This document shows positions 15,073-23,299 of a DNA stretch of 29,519 nt, piece after piece. Positions within the stretch are counted from its first letter, which is position 1; every line of letters begins with the position of its first letter. Both the position numbers and the translations under genes were made by a program. The DNA is from an uncultured Clostridium sp. GTDB taxonomy: Bacteria > Bacillota > Clostridia > Lachnospirales > Lachnospiraceae. The notes under the pieces are model-generated. The model was not told the origin of the DNA. It did not search any database and saw only the letters and a list, made by a program, of their open reading frames with translations. Location of the stretch: positions 1 through 29,519 of the forward strand of contig CALELW010000073.1 in the NCBI GenBank assembly GCA_937902905.1, written 5' to 3'.

Positions 15073-18000
15073 ATGAAACAGCTTTTTAACAACGACTGGT
15101 TTTTCCACAGAGAACCACTGGAAACGACCATCGATACATTCTTAAATACAAAGGACTGGGAGCCGGTTGACATCCCGCATGACTGGATGATTTACGACAG
15201 CAAAGATTTGTACGCTCAGGGTGTCAGCTGCTACAAAAAAACTTTCACGGTGCCTGCGCTCGGTTTAGACCGTCTGTCCATACTGTTTGAAGGCGTATAC
15301 ATGGATAATGAAATCTATCTGAATGGAGAGAAAATTTTCACATGGCCTTACGGCTACTCCCAGTTTGAAATTGATTTGACCTCCTATGTCAAAGAGGGAG
15401 AAAATACCATCTGGGTAAAAAACACCTATGAACTTCCAAACAGCCGCTGGTATCCGGGCTCCGGTATTTACCGAAATGTCTGGCTTGTAAGACGTCCTGC
15501 CGTTCATTTCACAACAGACGGTGGTTATCTGGCAGCCAAAAAAGAGGGGGATTCTTTCATTCTGCATGCCGACTATGAGATTCAAAACGATACCGATTCC
15601 GCCTGCGAAGTTACTCTTTGCCACACGGTACTTGCACCGGATGGTAAAGAAGCCGGCACAAGTGAAGAAACTCTTACCATTCCTTGCGGCCTTACCGTAA
15701 ACAAACAGACCATGACTTTTGAAAACCCACTTCTTTGGGATATTGAGTCACCGAATTTGTACACCGTACATAGTGAAATTATAAAAGACGAAACTGCCAT
15801 TGATTCGTATGATGACCGCTTTGGTTTCCGGACAATTGCCTTTGACCCGGATAAAGGTTTCTTTTTGAATGGCAGAAATGTAAAAATTAACGGTTCCTGT
15901 GAGCATCATACGCTCGGTGCACTCGGTGCTGCTATGAACCGTGAAGCAGTCAGACGCCAACTTACAATTATGCAGAAAATGGGTGTTAACGCCATCCGCA
16001 GCGCGCATAATATGCCGGCACCGGAACTGATGGAATTATGCGATGAAATGGGTCTTCTCTTGTACACGGAAAGTTTTGATATGTGGGAACACTGCAAGAC
16101 CGATTATGATTACGGAAATTATTTTAAGGACTGGTGGAAAACTGATTTAACAAGCTGGGTACGTCAGGACAGAAACCACCCATCCGTCTTTATCTGGGGC
16201 ATCGGAAATGAAATCCACGATATCAATTTCGACCGCGGATTAGAAGTAACAAAAATGTTACGGGACGCTGTCAAAGAACTTGACTACTACGATAATGCTG
16301 TTATTGGCATGGGTTCTAATATCATGGGCGGTGAGGGAGCTCAGAAATGTGCTGCTGAAGTTGATTTAGTCGGCTACAATTATATGGAGCATCTGTATGA
16401 TGAACACCACAAAAAATATCCGGACTGGTGCATTTTCGGAAGTGAAACTTCTTCCACTCTGCAAAGCCGCGGTATTTACCATTTCCCACTGACAAACCGT
16501 TTATTAACTTACGATGACGGACAATGTTCCTCTCTTGGCAACTGTACCACAAACTGGGGAGCTAAAAATACAGATGTCGTTGTATCTGCCCACCGCGACC
16601 GCGATTACTGTTTCGGTCAGTTTATCTGGAGTGGTTTTGATTATATCGGCGAGCCGACACCATATTTTACGAAAAACTCGTATTTCGGTCAAGTTGACAC
16701 CGCCGGTTTTCCAAAGGACAGCTACTATCATTACATGGCAGAATGGACGGATTACAAGACAAATCCGATGGTTCATCTCCTGCCTTACTGGGATTTTAAT
16801 ATCGGCCAAAAAATCGATGTCCGTGCCTTTTCCAATGCGCCAAAAGTCGAATTATTCTTTAACGGTAAATCCCTTGGTGCACAAACGATTGACCACAAAA
16901 AGGGCACTCACTTAGCCTGCGACTGGCAGATTGCCTATGAGCCGGGTGAGCTAAAAGCGGTTGCTTACGATGAAAATGACACAGTAATTGCAGAAACCGT
17001 ACAAAAATCTTTTGGCGATGCAAAAAAAATCGTATGTAAGCCGGACAAAGAACAGCTTTTGGCAAATGGCGAAGACCTCTTATTTGTCGAGATTAACACT
17101 CTCGATGGAAACGATACCTTTGTTGCAAACAGCCGCAGCCGTGTTCAGGTTCACGTCAGTGGTGCCGGACGCTTAATCGGTCTGGACAATGGTGACAGTA
17201 CCGACTTTGATTCCTACAAAGGAACGAGCCGCCGCTTATTCAGCGGTCGTCTTCTGGCAATTATCGCCGCCAAAGATACACCTGGAACCATTGAAATCGA
17301 AGTCACTTCCAAAGGACTTACTGCTGCCACCCTTTCGATTCCTGCTGTTTCTGCTGATGTTCGTGATGGCATTTCCTGTTTCATGGAAAACAAAGAATCC
17401 GCAGAAGATTTAACCGATGAAATTCCGGTTCGCAAAATTGAATTGACAAATCATGGAACCAATCATTTCGATGAAAATGTGACAGAAACTACCGTTACCG
17501 CAAAAATTCTTCCTGCGGATGCGACCTACCGTGAAATTGAATTTAAGGCAGTTACACTTGATGGTGTTGAAAGCAATAGTGTGAAAATCGAGACAAACGG
17601 AACCGAAGCAACCATTCACGCATTGGGCGATGGTGAATTCCGCCTGTGCTGCAGCTGTAAAAACGGACGCGATGTGATGGAAGTAATGTCTGAGCTGGAA
17701 TTTTGTGTGACAGGCCTTGGCGAAGCAACTTTAAATCCGTACAAAATGGTAAACGGCATCGATTATAAAGACTGTACAAACGAAGCTAAGTTAAGTTTTC
17801 AGGGCGGTGTCTATATCACTGCTGAGGAGCGCACACGCTTTCTCTTTGAAAATGTGGACTTTGGCGAATATGGCTCGGATGAGATTCACATTCCAATTTT
17901 CTCATTTGAAGATGAACTGCCAATTGAAATCTGGCTTGGCGACTCTGAAAAAGACGGCAAATGCCTTGTCAAAGACAAGTATCAGGCGAAGAGTTGGTAT

Positions 18001-18492
18001 AACCACTATCAGGAAAATGTTTACACTCTGCCGGAGCGAATCCGCGGTGTACAAAGCATTTCCATTGTCGTATACCCAAGCATCAAACTTTCCTTACAGG
18101 GCTTTTACTGCAAGACATTAAGCAAAGCCTACGGAAAAGTATACGCCATCGAAAACAATACGATTTCCGGTGATATGTTTACCGTTGGTGAAAAACAAAT
18201 TACCGACATTGGAAATAATGTTACACTCGAATTTGAGCATATGGATTTTGGCGAAGAAGGCCCATCAAAAATTACAATCTGCGGTCATTCACCAATTCCT
18301 GTGAACACAATTCACATCCGCTTCTTCGCAGAAGATGGCAGAGAAATCAATCATATGGCGGAATTTACGCAGAGTGATGATTACAAAGAAGCCACGTTCC
18401 CAATTAACGGCTTTACCGGATACGGAAAAGTAAACTTTATCTTTATGCCGGGTAGTAAATTTGACTTTGACTGGTTCCAGTTTGAGGCATAA
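15073..18492 (+). CDS. Glycoside hydrolase family 2 enzyme (beta-galactosidase-like) with two C-terminal binding-like modules
   Basis: 1139 residues. Domain order: GH2 sugar-binding domain (about 1-165; NNDWFFHREPLE, PHDWMIYD), immunoglobulin-like domain (170-260), TIM barrel (265-560) with acid/base Glu380 in IWGIGNEIHD and nucleophile Glu458 in IFGSETSST, a DUF4982-type domain (about 575-640), GH2 C-terminal domain 5 (about 645-755; SGAGRLIGLDNGD), an Ig-like stretch, then two similar beta-sandwich modules (about 885-1010 and 1015-1139) sharing FENVDFGEYG / FEHMDFGEEG and ending FDFDWFQFE as CBM6-like modules do. It retains both catalytic Glu residues. DUF4982-type GH2 enzymes act on beta-galactosides or related plant glycans; the substrate is not determined. 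No signal peptide, so cytosolic. AGGAGG lies 9 nt before the ATG. A terminator follows. Confidence 0.9.
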   Translation: MKQLFNNDWFFHREPLETTIDTFLNTKDWEPVDIPHDWMIYDSKDLYAQGVSCYKKTFTVPALGLDRLSILFEGVYMDNEIYLNGEKIFTWPYGYSQFEIDLTSYVKEGENTIWVKNTYELPNSRWYPGSGIYRNVWLVRRPAVHFTTDGGYLAAKKEGDSFILHADYEIQNDTDSACEVTLCHTVLAPDGKEAGTSEETLTIPCGLTVNKQTMTFENPLLWDIESPNLYTVHSEIIKDETAIDSYDDRFGFRTIAFDPDKGFFLNGRNVKINGSCEHHTLGALGAAMNREAVRRQLTIMQKMGVNAIRSAHNMPAPELMELCDEMGLLLYTESFDMWEHCKTDYDYGNYFKDWWKTDLTSWVRQDRNHPSVFIWGIGNEIHDINFDRGLEVTKMLRDAVKELDYYDNAVIGMGSNIMGGEGAQKCAAEVDLVGYNYMEHLYDEHHKKYPDWCIFGSETSSTLQSRGIYHFPLTNRLLTYDDGQCSSLGNCTTNWGAKNTDVVVSAHRDRDYCFGQFIWSGFDYIGEPTPYFTKNSYFGQVDTAGFPKDSYYHYMAEWTDYKTNPMVHLLPYWDFNIGQKIDVRAFSNAPKVELFFNGKSLGAQTIDHKKGTHLACDWQIAYEPGELKAVAYDENDTVIAETVQKSFGDAKKIVCKPDKEQLLANGEDLLFVEINTLDGNDTFVANSRSRVQVHVSGAGRLIGLDNGDSTDFDSYKGTSRRLFSGRLLAIIAAKDTPGTIEIEVTSKGLTAATLSIPAVSADVRDGISCFMENKESAEDLTDEIPVRKIELTNHGTNHFDENVTETTVTAKILPADATYREIEFKAVTLDGVESNSVKIETNGTEATIHALGDGEFRLCCSCKNGRDVMEVMSELEFCVTGLGEATLNPYKMVNGIDYKDCTNEAKLSFQGGVYITAEERTRFLFENVDFGEYGSDEIHIPIFSFEDELPIEIWLGDSEKDGKCLVKDKYQAKSWYNHYQENVYTLPERIRGVQSISIVVYPSIKLSLQGFYCKTLSKAYGKVYAIENNTISGDMFTVGEKQITDIGNNVTLEFEHMDFGEEGPSKITICGHSPIPVNTIHIRFFAEDGREINHMAEFTQSDDYKEATFPINGFTGYGKVNFIFMPGSKFDFDWFQFEA

Positions 18493-18511
18493 ACTGCAAC
18501 GCTAAAATAGT

Positions 18512-18587
18512 AAAAAAAGAAGTTCATTCGTGAGAGACTATAACGCGGAAGCGTTATCTCGTCTCAATACGAATGAACTTCTTTTTT
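18512..18587. terminator. Strong bidirectional terminator between GH2 and mgtE
   Basis: Arms 18512-18531 (A7 then GAAGTTCATTCGT) and 18569-18587 (ACGAATGAACTTC then T6) form a 13-bp stem plus six A-T pairs, with T runs on both strands. The 37-nt loop holds a second 7-bp hairpin (ATAACGC-GGAA-GCGTTAT, 18540-18557). It serves the converging GH2 and mgtE genes; the T run overlaps the mgtE stop by 2 nt. Confidence 0.9.
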
Positions 18588-19977
18588 AACCCATTATGGG
18601 AATCAAGAACAGCCACGCCAATCCATAATACGTGACCACAGCCACCAAATCATTTACCGTAGTAATCAATGGACCGGATGCAACTGCCGGATCAATTTTA
18701 ATCTTTGCAAAAAACAGTGGCACTAATGTTCCTACCAGACTTGAAATTACCATTGCCAAAAGCAGTGACACGCCAACACAGCCGGACACCAAAAATGCCA
18801 TCGGAAAGGCATAGCCTTTTAAGCCGAAAATATACAGCCCCAAAAAGACAAATGCCAGTCCTCCCAAAAGCAGCCCATTGCAGAAGCCAACTTTCATTTC
18901 TTTCAGCACAAGCCGAAGTTTTGCTTTTGCATTCAACTCATCATCCATCAGCACGCGAATCGTTACCGCCAGTGACTGTGTACCTACATTTCCCGCCATA
19001 TCTAAAATAAGTGACTGGAAGCAAATCACAATTGGAATCACCGCCACTACGGTCTCAAATGAGCCAACCACGGTTGACACGCCCATCCCCAGAAGAAGCA
19101 GGATGATTAACCATGGTAGTCTTTTTTTCATACTTTCCTTTGTTGTTTCACGCAAGTCTTCCTCTGCTGTCAAACCGGCTAACTTCGCATAATCCTCACC
19201 CATCTCATCATCAACCGCTTCGATAACATCCTGAGCCGTCAAAATACCGATAATTTCTTTTTTATCATTTAATATCGGAAGCGAATCCTCAGCATAATCC
19301 TTGATTTTTTCAATGCAGTCGGATATCTTTTCGCAGTCTAACAAATACGGATACGAATAACTAATGAGAGCATCTAAATCATCATTTTCTCTGGCAATAA
19401 TTAAATCCTTTAAATCAATTGCACCACTAAATTTATTATTCTCATCCACAACATAAAGAGTTGAAATATTGTCATTTTCACCTGCCTGTACAATCAGCTC
19501 ACGCATAGCCTGGCGAATATTCAATGTCTTTTTAATGCAAATATAATTGGTCGTCATAAGACTACCAATTTCCTCTTCATCATACGAATGAATCAACTGA
19601 ATATCTGCCTTAACATCCTCGTGCAGAATCGGACGCAGTTTTTCCTTTACACTCTCATCAATTTTCTCCAGCAAATCAACTGCATCATCAGAATCCATTT
19701 CATTGATAACTGCCGCCAGTTTATCAATCCCGATTTCCTCAATATAATCTTCCGGTTCCTCAATAAAAGTAAAAATTTCAGATACCCATTCAGGATCTAA
19801 TATATTATATAAATGGATTCTTTCCTCTTTTGTCAGTGCTTCTAAACTTCTTGCAATATCATTGTCATGGTAGTCATGTAATTTCTCAACAATTTCTTCA
19901 TCGGGCAGACCACTTCTTATAATCGATACAATTTCATCGGTAAACTGTGGTTCTTTTAAGATTTCTTTTTCCGTCAT
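18586..19977 (-). CDS. mgtE: Magnesium transporter MgtE
   Basis: 463 residues: an MgtE N-domain of helical repeats (about 1-130; MDSDDAVDLLEKIDE), two CBS domains (about 135-255) that sense Mg2+, the plug helix, and five membrane helices (about 285-460) with the pore motif NVGTQSLAVTIRVL. The protein is a dimeric Mg2+ channel closed by internal Mg2+. AAGGAGGATAA precedes the ATG. It begins 18 nt after hipT on the same strand, and I see no separate promoter or M-box in the gap, so it may be read from the hip operon or from a promoter inside hipT. Confidence 0.93.
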   Translation of the reverse strand: MTEKEILKEPQFTDEIVSIIRSGLPDEEIVEKLHDYHDNDIARSLEALTKEERIHLYNILDPEWVSEIFTFIEEPEDYIEEIGIDKLAAVINEMDSDDAVDLLEKIDESVKEKLRPILHEDVKADIQLIHSYDEEEIGSLMTTNYICIKKTLNIRQAMRELIVQAGENDNISTLYVVDENNKFSGAIDLKDLIIARENDDLDALISYSYPYLLDCEKISDCIEKIKDYAEDSLPILNDKKEIIGILTAQDVIEAVDDEMGEDYAKLAGLTAEEDLRETTKESMKKRLPWLIILLLLGMGVSTVVGSFETVVAVIPIVICFQSLILDMAGNVGTQSLAVTIRVLMDDELNAKAKLRLVLKEMKVGFCNGLLLGGLAFVFLGLYIFGLKGYAFPMAFLVSGCVGVSLLLAMVISSLVGTLVPLFFAKIKIDPAVASGPLITTVNDLVAVVTYYGLAWLFLIPIMG

Positions 19978-19995
19978 TTATCCTCCTTCAAATCC

Positions 19996-20943
19996 TTAAC
20001 CAAGGTTCTCTATCCGTTCCTCTATCAATTTAATCAAACTATCTTTCATATGTGGGGGCAAATACGATTCCTTACACATTTCAATAAATTTATCTTTTTT
20101 TTGAATCAGGTTTGCCATCATTTTCTCCGCCGACTTTCGAGAAATATTGCATTGTTCCGCAAATTTCAAAAAATCATTTTTCCGAACATTTCGTTTCTTG
20201 CCATTCATTGGAATAGCAAATTGTTCTTCATCCTCCGGCATAATCACATTAACCGGAAGCAAATCATATGCCGGTGACAAAATATATTTACCACTCCCTG
20301 CAGCCGTTTCAATTAGTGAGAAATTCTTCAAATGCATATCCGAATTTCCAACAATATAGGAAAAAACCAAGCGTATAAATAACTCCGTCATATCCAGTCC
20401 CTTTCGACTGGAATATCTGTTTATTACTTTTGCACACCGCTCATAAGACCCTTTGTACTTATCCTGTGTCAGACGCAAATCCAACTGACAAAAATCTTCC
20501 ATTGCCAGCATTTCCATCTGCCCATTTTGAAATAACCGGTCAACACGCTTTGTTATATAAGCAAAACTATTTTTCCCTTTTAACAACGCATGAGGCACCG
20601 TAGAAATCCCTGCAATATCTGCCATCGTCATTACAAGTTGTTCTGCTTCCGGCAATGCTTCAAACTCAGCCACCTGTGGTTTCAAAATATACCCTGTTCG
20701 ATAATTCACCAGTGTAAGTTTAGATTTGTGATTTTCCGAAAACAAATGAAGTGACAACTTCTTTTGCACCCCCGGAACTGTAAACCCACTATTAGTACTT
20801 TCCGCAGCAAGCTTATCTAGCGTTTTCTCATCTATTTCTATTTTAGGAATCTGCCTGGTATCAAAAAATTTCTTAATACAAATTTTATGCCAGCCTGCCT
20901 CTTTCTCTCCCTGTAATGGTTTTCCACAACATAAACAATTCAT
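19996..20943 (-). CDS. hipT: HipT, Ser/Thr kinase toxin of a HipBST system
   Basis: A 315-residue HipA-like kinase without the N-terminal subdomain 1, which is encoded separately by hipS. N-terminal CxxC (CLCCGKPL) and WHKICIKKFF are typical of clostridial HipA-type proteins. The Gly-rich loop reads GFTVPGVQKKLSL (52-64), putting TVP where HipT of E. coli O127:H6 has the autophosphorylated SIS. The catalytic loop is VGNSDMHLKN (Asp202, Asn207) and the metal Asp is in SPAYDLL (227). All kinase residues are present, so it should be active; the E. coli homologue phosphorylates tryptophanyl-tRNA synthetase, but the target here is unknown. The start ATG overlaps the hipS stop (ATGA) with GGGAGGTG upstream; a 39-codon in-frame extension was excluded. 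Confidence 0.88.
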   Translation of the reverse strand: MNCLCCGKPLQGEKEAGWHKICIKKFFDTRQIPKIEIDEKTLDKLAAESTNSGFTVPGVQKKLSLHLFSENHKSKLTLVNYRTGYILKPQVAEFEALPEAEQLVMTMADIAGISTVPHALLKGKNSFAYITKRVDRLFQNGQMEMLAMEDFCQLDLRLTQDKYKGSYERCAKVINRYSSRKGLDMTELFIRLVFSYIVGNSDMHLKNFSLIETAAGSGKYILSPAYDLLPVNVIMPEDEEQFAIPMNGKKRNVRKNDFLKFAEQCNISRKSAEKMMANLIQKKDKFIEMCKESYLPPHMKDSLIKLIEERIENLG

Positions 20944-21275
20944 TCCCGCACCTCCCGTATACTCACATTTCCGATTGCATCTTTGCATGCAACAAGCAAT
21001 AATCCAAAACGGTCCGAAACATTTATTTTCCAATTCCGGCTTACCACTCCTAACAGCCATCCTTCCGGAATCAAGCCGTCAAAAAAAGGAAATAATGTTT
21101 TTGAATTGTACGTTTCTTTCGTCAATGGAAGCGTTAATGACACAGCACTCGCATTTTCATTTCCTATATATTCTTTATCATATGCAAAAGAATACCCATC
21201 CTCTGTTTCACACAGTGTACCAGCAAATACATTTCGTACATAAACATATGCTGTTCGAAATACTTCCTCCATCAT
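20940..21275 (-). CDS. hipS: HipS, HipA N-subdomain 1-like antitoxin
   Basis: 111 residues matching only the N-terminal subdomain of HipA: YVYVRNVFAGTLCETEDGYSF, then LFPFFDGLIPEGWLL and DRFGLLLVACKDAIGNVSI. In the described HipBST systems this free domain, not HipB, neutralises the kinase by inserting a tryptophan into the HipT active site; Trp in IPEGW is the candidate. It overlaps hipB by 4 nt (ATGA; AAGGAGG site) and hipT by 4 nt, so the three are translationally coupled. Confidence 0.85.
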   Translation of the reverse strand: MMEEVFRTAYVYVRNVFAGTLCETEDGYSFAYDKEYIGNENASAVSLTLPLTKETYNSKTLFPFFDGLIPEGWLLGVVSRNWKINVSDRFGLLLVACKDAIGNVSIREVRE

Positions 21276-21475
21276 TCATCCTCCTTCCGCCCAGGAACTG
21301 CCTCCATATCAAACATCGAAAGAGCCACATTTACTTTATCCATCCGTACAGTCTCTTTTCCCTGTTCCAACTCTCTAACAAAACGAAGCCCCAGTCCTGA
21401 ACGCATAGCAAATTCCTCCTGCGTAAGTCCTGCGGCTTTTCGATTTGTCTTTATAAATTCGGCAATCTTATTCAT
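21272..21475 (-). CDS. hipB: HipB, helix-turn-helix repressor of the HipBST operon
   Basis: 67 residues with an XRE-type HTH: IAEFIKTNRKAAGLTQEEFA, MRSGLGLRFVRELEQGK, and the short tail of HipB proteins. It is expected to bind the two palindromes upstream and repress its own operon. The chosen ATG (21475) follows AAAGGGGC and lies about 28 nt after the predicted transcription start; the longer in-frame start at 21538 lies upstream of that transcription start and was rejected. Confidence 0.88.
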   Translation of the reverse strand: MNKIAEFIKTNRKAAGLTQEEFAMRSGLGLRFVRELEQGKETVRMDKVNVALSMFDMEAVPGRKEDE

Positions 21476-21509
21476 AATTATTGCCCCTTTCCCATCATTT
21501 ATACGCATT

Positions 21510-21538
21510 ATTTTACACCCTTTCGGGTATAATGTCAA
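21510..21538 (-). promoter_or_regulatory. hipBST promoter with an operator in the spacer
   Basis: Minus strand TTGACA (21533-21538), exactly 17 bp, TAAAAT (21510-21515). The spacer contains the complete palindrome ACCCTTTCGGGT, so repressor binding would block RNA polymerase directly. Confidence 0.85.
21517..21528. promoter_or_regulatory. HipB operator 1 (palindrome in promoter spacer)
   Basis: ACCC-TTTC-GGGT, a 12-bp site with perfect 4-bp half-sites. Together with the flanking ATAAT it is repeated inverted at operator 2 with 17-nt identity. Confidence 0.75.
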
Positions 21539-21557
21539 GTTTCCTTTATTATATTAT

Positions 21558-21569
21558 ACCCGAAAGGGT
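21558..21569. promoter_or_regulatory. HipB operator 2
   Basis: ACCC-GAAA-GGGT. Its centre is 41 bp from operator 1, close to four helical turns, so two dimers would sit on the same DNA face. It starts upstream of the -35 and ends 13 bp from the mtaB stop. Confidence 0.7.
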
Positions 21570-21581
21570 ATGATATATATT

Positions 21582-22877
21582 TCACACCAAAACATGCTCC
21601 ACAAGCACCTCATGAATCTCATTTTCCCCATATCCTTTTTCTGCTGCCTCGGATGCTAAAACGCCAATCTTTACATAACGTTCGTTGTGTCCAATCAGAT
21701 ACTCTTTCCCTTCATGGGAAACAACTTCTTCAAACAACACTTTCTCCTGTTTTGAAAGAAAGGCATCCGCATAGATTTTCTGATATTCCTTCGTGTCCTG
21801 AATCAGCAAATCACTTCTGTGTTTTTTTACCTGTGAGTCAACCTGATCTGTCATTGCCGCAGCTCTTGTTCCTCTGCGCGGCGAATAAGGGAAAATGTGC
21901 AAATCGGAAAAAGCAATTTCCCTCAAAAAATTTCTAGTAATCGTAAATTCTTCCTCGGTTTCTCCCGGAAATCCCGTTATGACATCCGTGGTAATCGCCG
22001 GATAATCAAAATATTTGCGTAAAATTTCCACTTTCTCCTTATACTCTGCACTTGTATAATGCCGGTTCATCCGCTTTAATACCGTATCACATCCGCTCTG
22101 CAGGGATAAGTGGAAATGCGGGCACACTTTTTTTATTGCCGAAAGTTCTTTTGCAAAAGATTCCGTAATAATTCTTGGTTCGAGTGAGCCAAGCCGGATT
22201 CTCTCAATCCCCTCAATTTCTGCCACTTTTGAAATCACAGCCAAAAGAGGTTTACCTTCAAGCGAAACAAAATTTAATGCGTCCAAAAAGTCCACCCCAT
22301 AAGAAGAAAGATGAATTCCGGTAAGTACAACCTCTTTATAGCCCTGCTTTGCCAATGATTTTACATGAGAAATAACCTCATCTTCCGGCATGCTGACTAA
22401 CTTACCTTTGCCTCTGACATAAGGAATCATACAATAAGTACAAAACTGATTGCATCCATCCTGAATTTTCAGATACGCTCTTGTTCTCTCATGCTCCACA
22501 TGGCGGCTTCCCATCATCTGTGTTTCTTTCGGTGTCAAATGAAATTGTTCCACAAAACGCTCTGCCATATGCTCTTTTTCCCGGTTTGAGAAAAAGGCAT
22601 CAACAGCCGAATCCTCTTCGAGTTTTGCCTCACCGCTCTCAACATAGCAACCAACTGCCACTACTAAACTATCCGGATTTTTCTTTTTCGCACGGTGTAA
22701 CATCTGCCTGGATTTCCGGTCAGCCATATTCGTCACCGTACACGTATTTACAATATAAACATCCGCTTTTTCCTGAAAATCTACCACATCAAAGCCAAGA
22801 GACTGAAACTGTTCCATCATTTGTTCCGTCTCATAAAAATTTACTTTACAGCCAAGTGTCAAAAAAGCAACTTTCAT
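21582..22877 (-). CDS. mtaB: tRNA t6A37 methylthiotransferase MtaB
   Basis: A 431-residue radical-SAM methylthiotransferase that converts t6A37 to ms2t6A37 in tRNA(Lys). The N-terminal cluster domain has Cys10 (LGCKVN), Cys46 (VNTCTV) and Cys77 (VGCYVE); the SAM cluster is GCNQFCTYC (Cys142, 146, 149) followed by PYVRGKGKL; the TRAM-like C-terminus ends near EVLVEHVLV. The N-terminal sequence LGCKVNFYETEQ is that of the MtaB (YqeV) branch, not MiaB or RimO. The chosen start is the ATG before KVAFLTLGCK with AAGGAAAAG upstream; two earlier in-frame codons are less well placed. No terminator precedes hipB. Confidence 0.92.
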   Translation of the reverse strand: MKVAFLTLGCKVNFYETEQMMEQFQSLGFDVVDFQEKADVYIVNTCTVTNMADRKSRQMLHRAKKKNPDSLVVAVGCYVESGEAKLEEDSAVDAFFSNREKEHMAERFVEQFHLTPKETQMMGSRHVEHERTRAYLKIQDGCNQFCTYCMIPYVRGKGKLVSMPEDEVISHVKSLAKQGYKEVVLTGIHLSSYGVDFLDALNFVSLEGKPLLAVISKVAEIEGIERIRLGSLEPRIITESFAKELSAIKKVCPHFHLSLQSGCDTVLKRMNRHYTSAEYKEKVEILRKYFDYPAITTDVITGFPGETEEEFTITRNFLREIAFSDLHIFPYSPRRGTRAAAMTDQVDSQVKKHRSDLLIQDTKEYQKIYADAFLSKQEKVLFEEVVSHEGKEYLIGHNERYVKIGVLASEAAEKGYGENEIHEVLVEHVLV

Positions 22878-22950
22878 TTTTTCTTTTCCTTCCATAGCAT
22901 TTTGCACAAAAAATAATATTTTTTTGAAAAGACCTCGTTTATTTTTTATA

Positions 22951-22979
22951 TTGACATACTTCGTTAATCATACTAATAT
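22951..22979 (+). promoter_or_regulatory. Promoter of the HPr-like gene
   Basis: TTGACA (22951-22956), 17 bp, TAATAT (22974-22979). It is followed by a leader of about 45 nt with a small perfect hairpin (AAGAGA-GGGAAA-TCTCTT, 22988-23005) and a near-ideal AAGGAGGT site. Confidence 0.65.
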
Positions 22980-23031
22980 AATACGTGAAGAGAGGGAAAT
23001 CTCTTAACACAAAATAAGGAGGTAATATAGT

Positions 23032-23265
23032 ATGAAAACAGTTAAAATTTCTTTAAACTCAATCGACAAAGTAAAAGCTTTTGTCAACGAAGTAACAAAG
23101 TACGATGCAGAGTTTGACTTAGTATCCGGAAGATACGTTATTGATGCAAAATCCATCATGGGTATTTTCAGCTTGGATTTGTCAAAGCCAATCGACCTCA
23201 ATATTCACAGCGAGAACAACATTGATGAAATTCTTGCTAAACTTGACGAGTTCATCGTTAAATAA
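23032..23265 (+). CDS. HPr-like protein lacking the phospho-histidine loop
   Basis: 77 residues with an HPr fold. The region around Ser46 is well kept (KYDAEFDLVSGRYVIDAKSIMG with Ser41 here; then FSLDL), but compared with HPr the GIHARPA active loop is missing: three residues are deleted and no His is present between residues 1 and 30. It therefore cannot pass phosphate through the sugar phosphotransferase system. By analogy with Crh of Bacillus (Ser46 kept, His15 lost), a regulatory role through Ser phosphorylation by HPr kinase is plausible but not shown. Single gene with its own promoter and terminator; the strong ribosome binding site suggests high expression. Confidence 0.85.
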   Translation: MKTVKISLNSIDKVKAFVNEVTKYDAEFDLVSGRYVIDAKSIMGIFSLDLSKPIDLNIHSENNIDEILAKLDEFIVK

Positions 23266-23299
23266 AAAATATAATATTGGGTTTGTTACTTAGCATGGG

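Noticed and set aside
15265..17435. Several minus-strand ORFs of 60-119 codons opposite the GH2 gene
   Set aside because: They lie entirely inside a convincing GH2 coding frame and encode no recognisable domain.
19978..20100. Mg2+ (M-box) riboswitch before mgtE
   Set aside because: The gap to hipT is only 18 nt and the upstream bases are coding.
21272..21538. Longer HipB starting at 21538
   Set aside because: This start overlaps the -35 of the promoter and would lie upstream of the transcript start.
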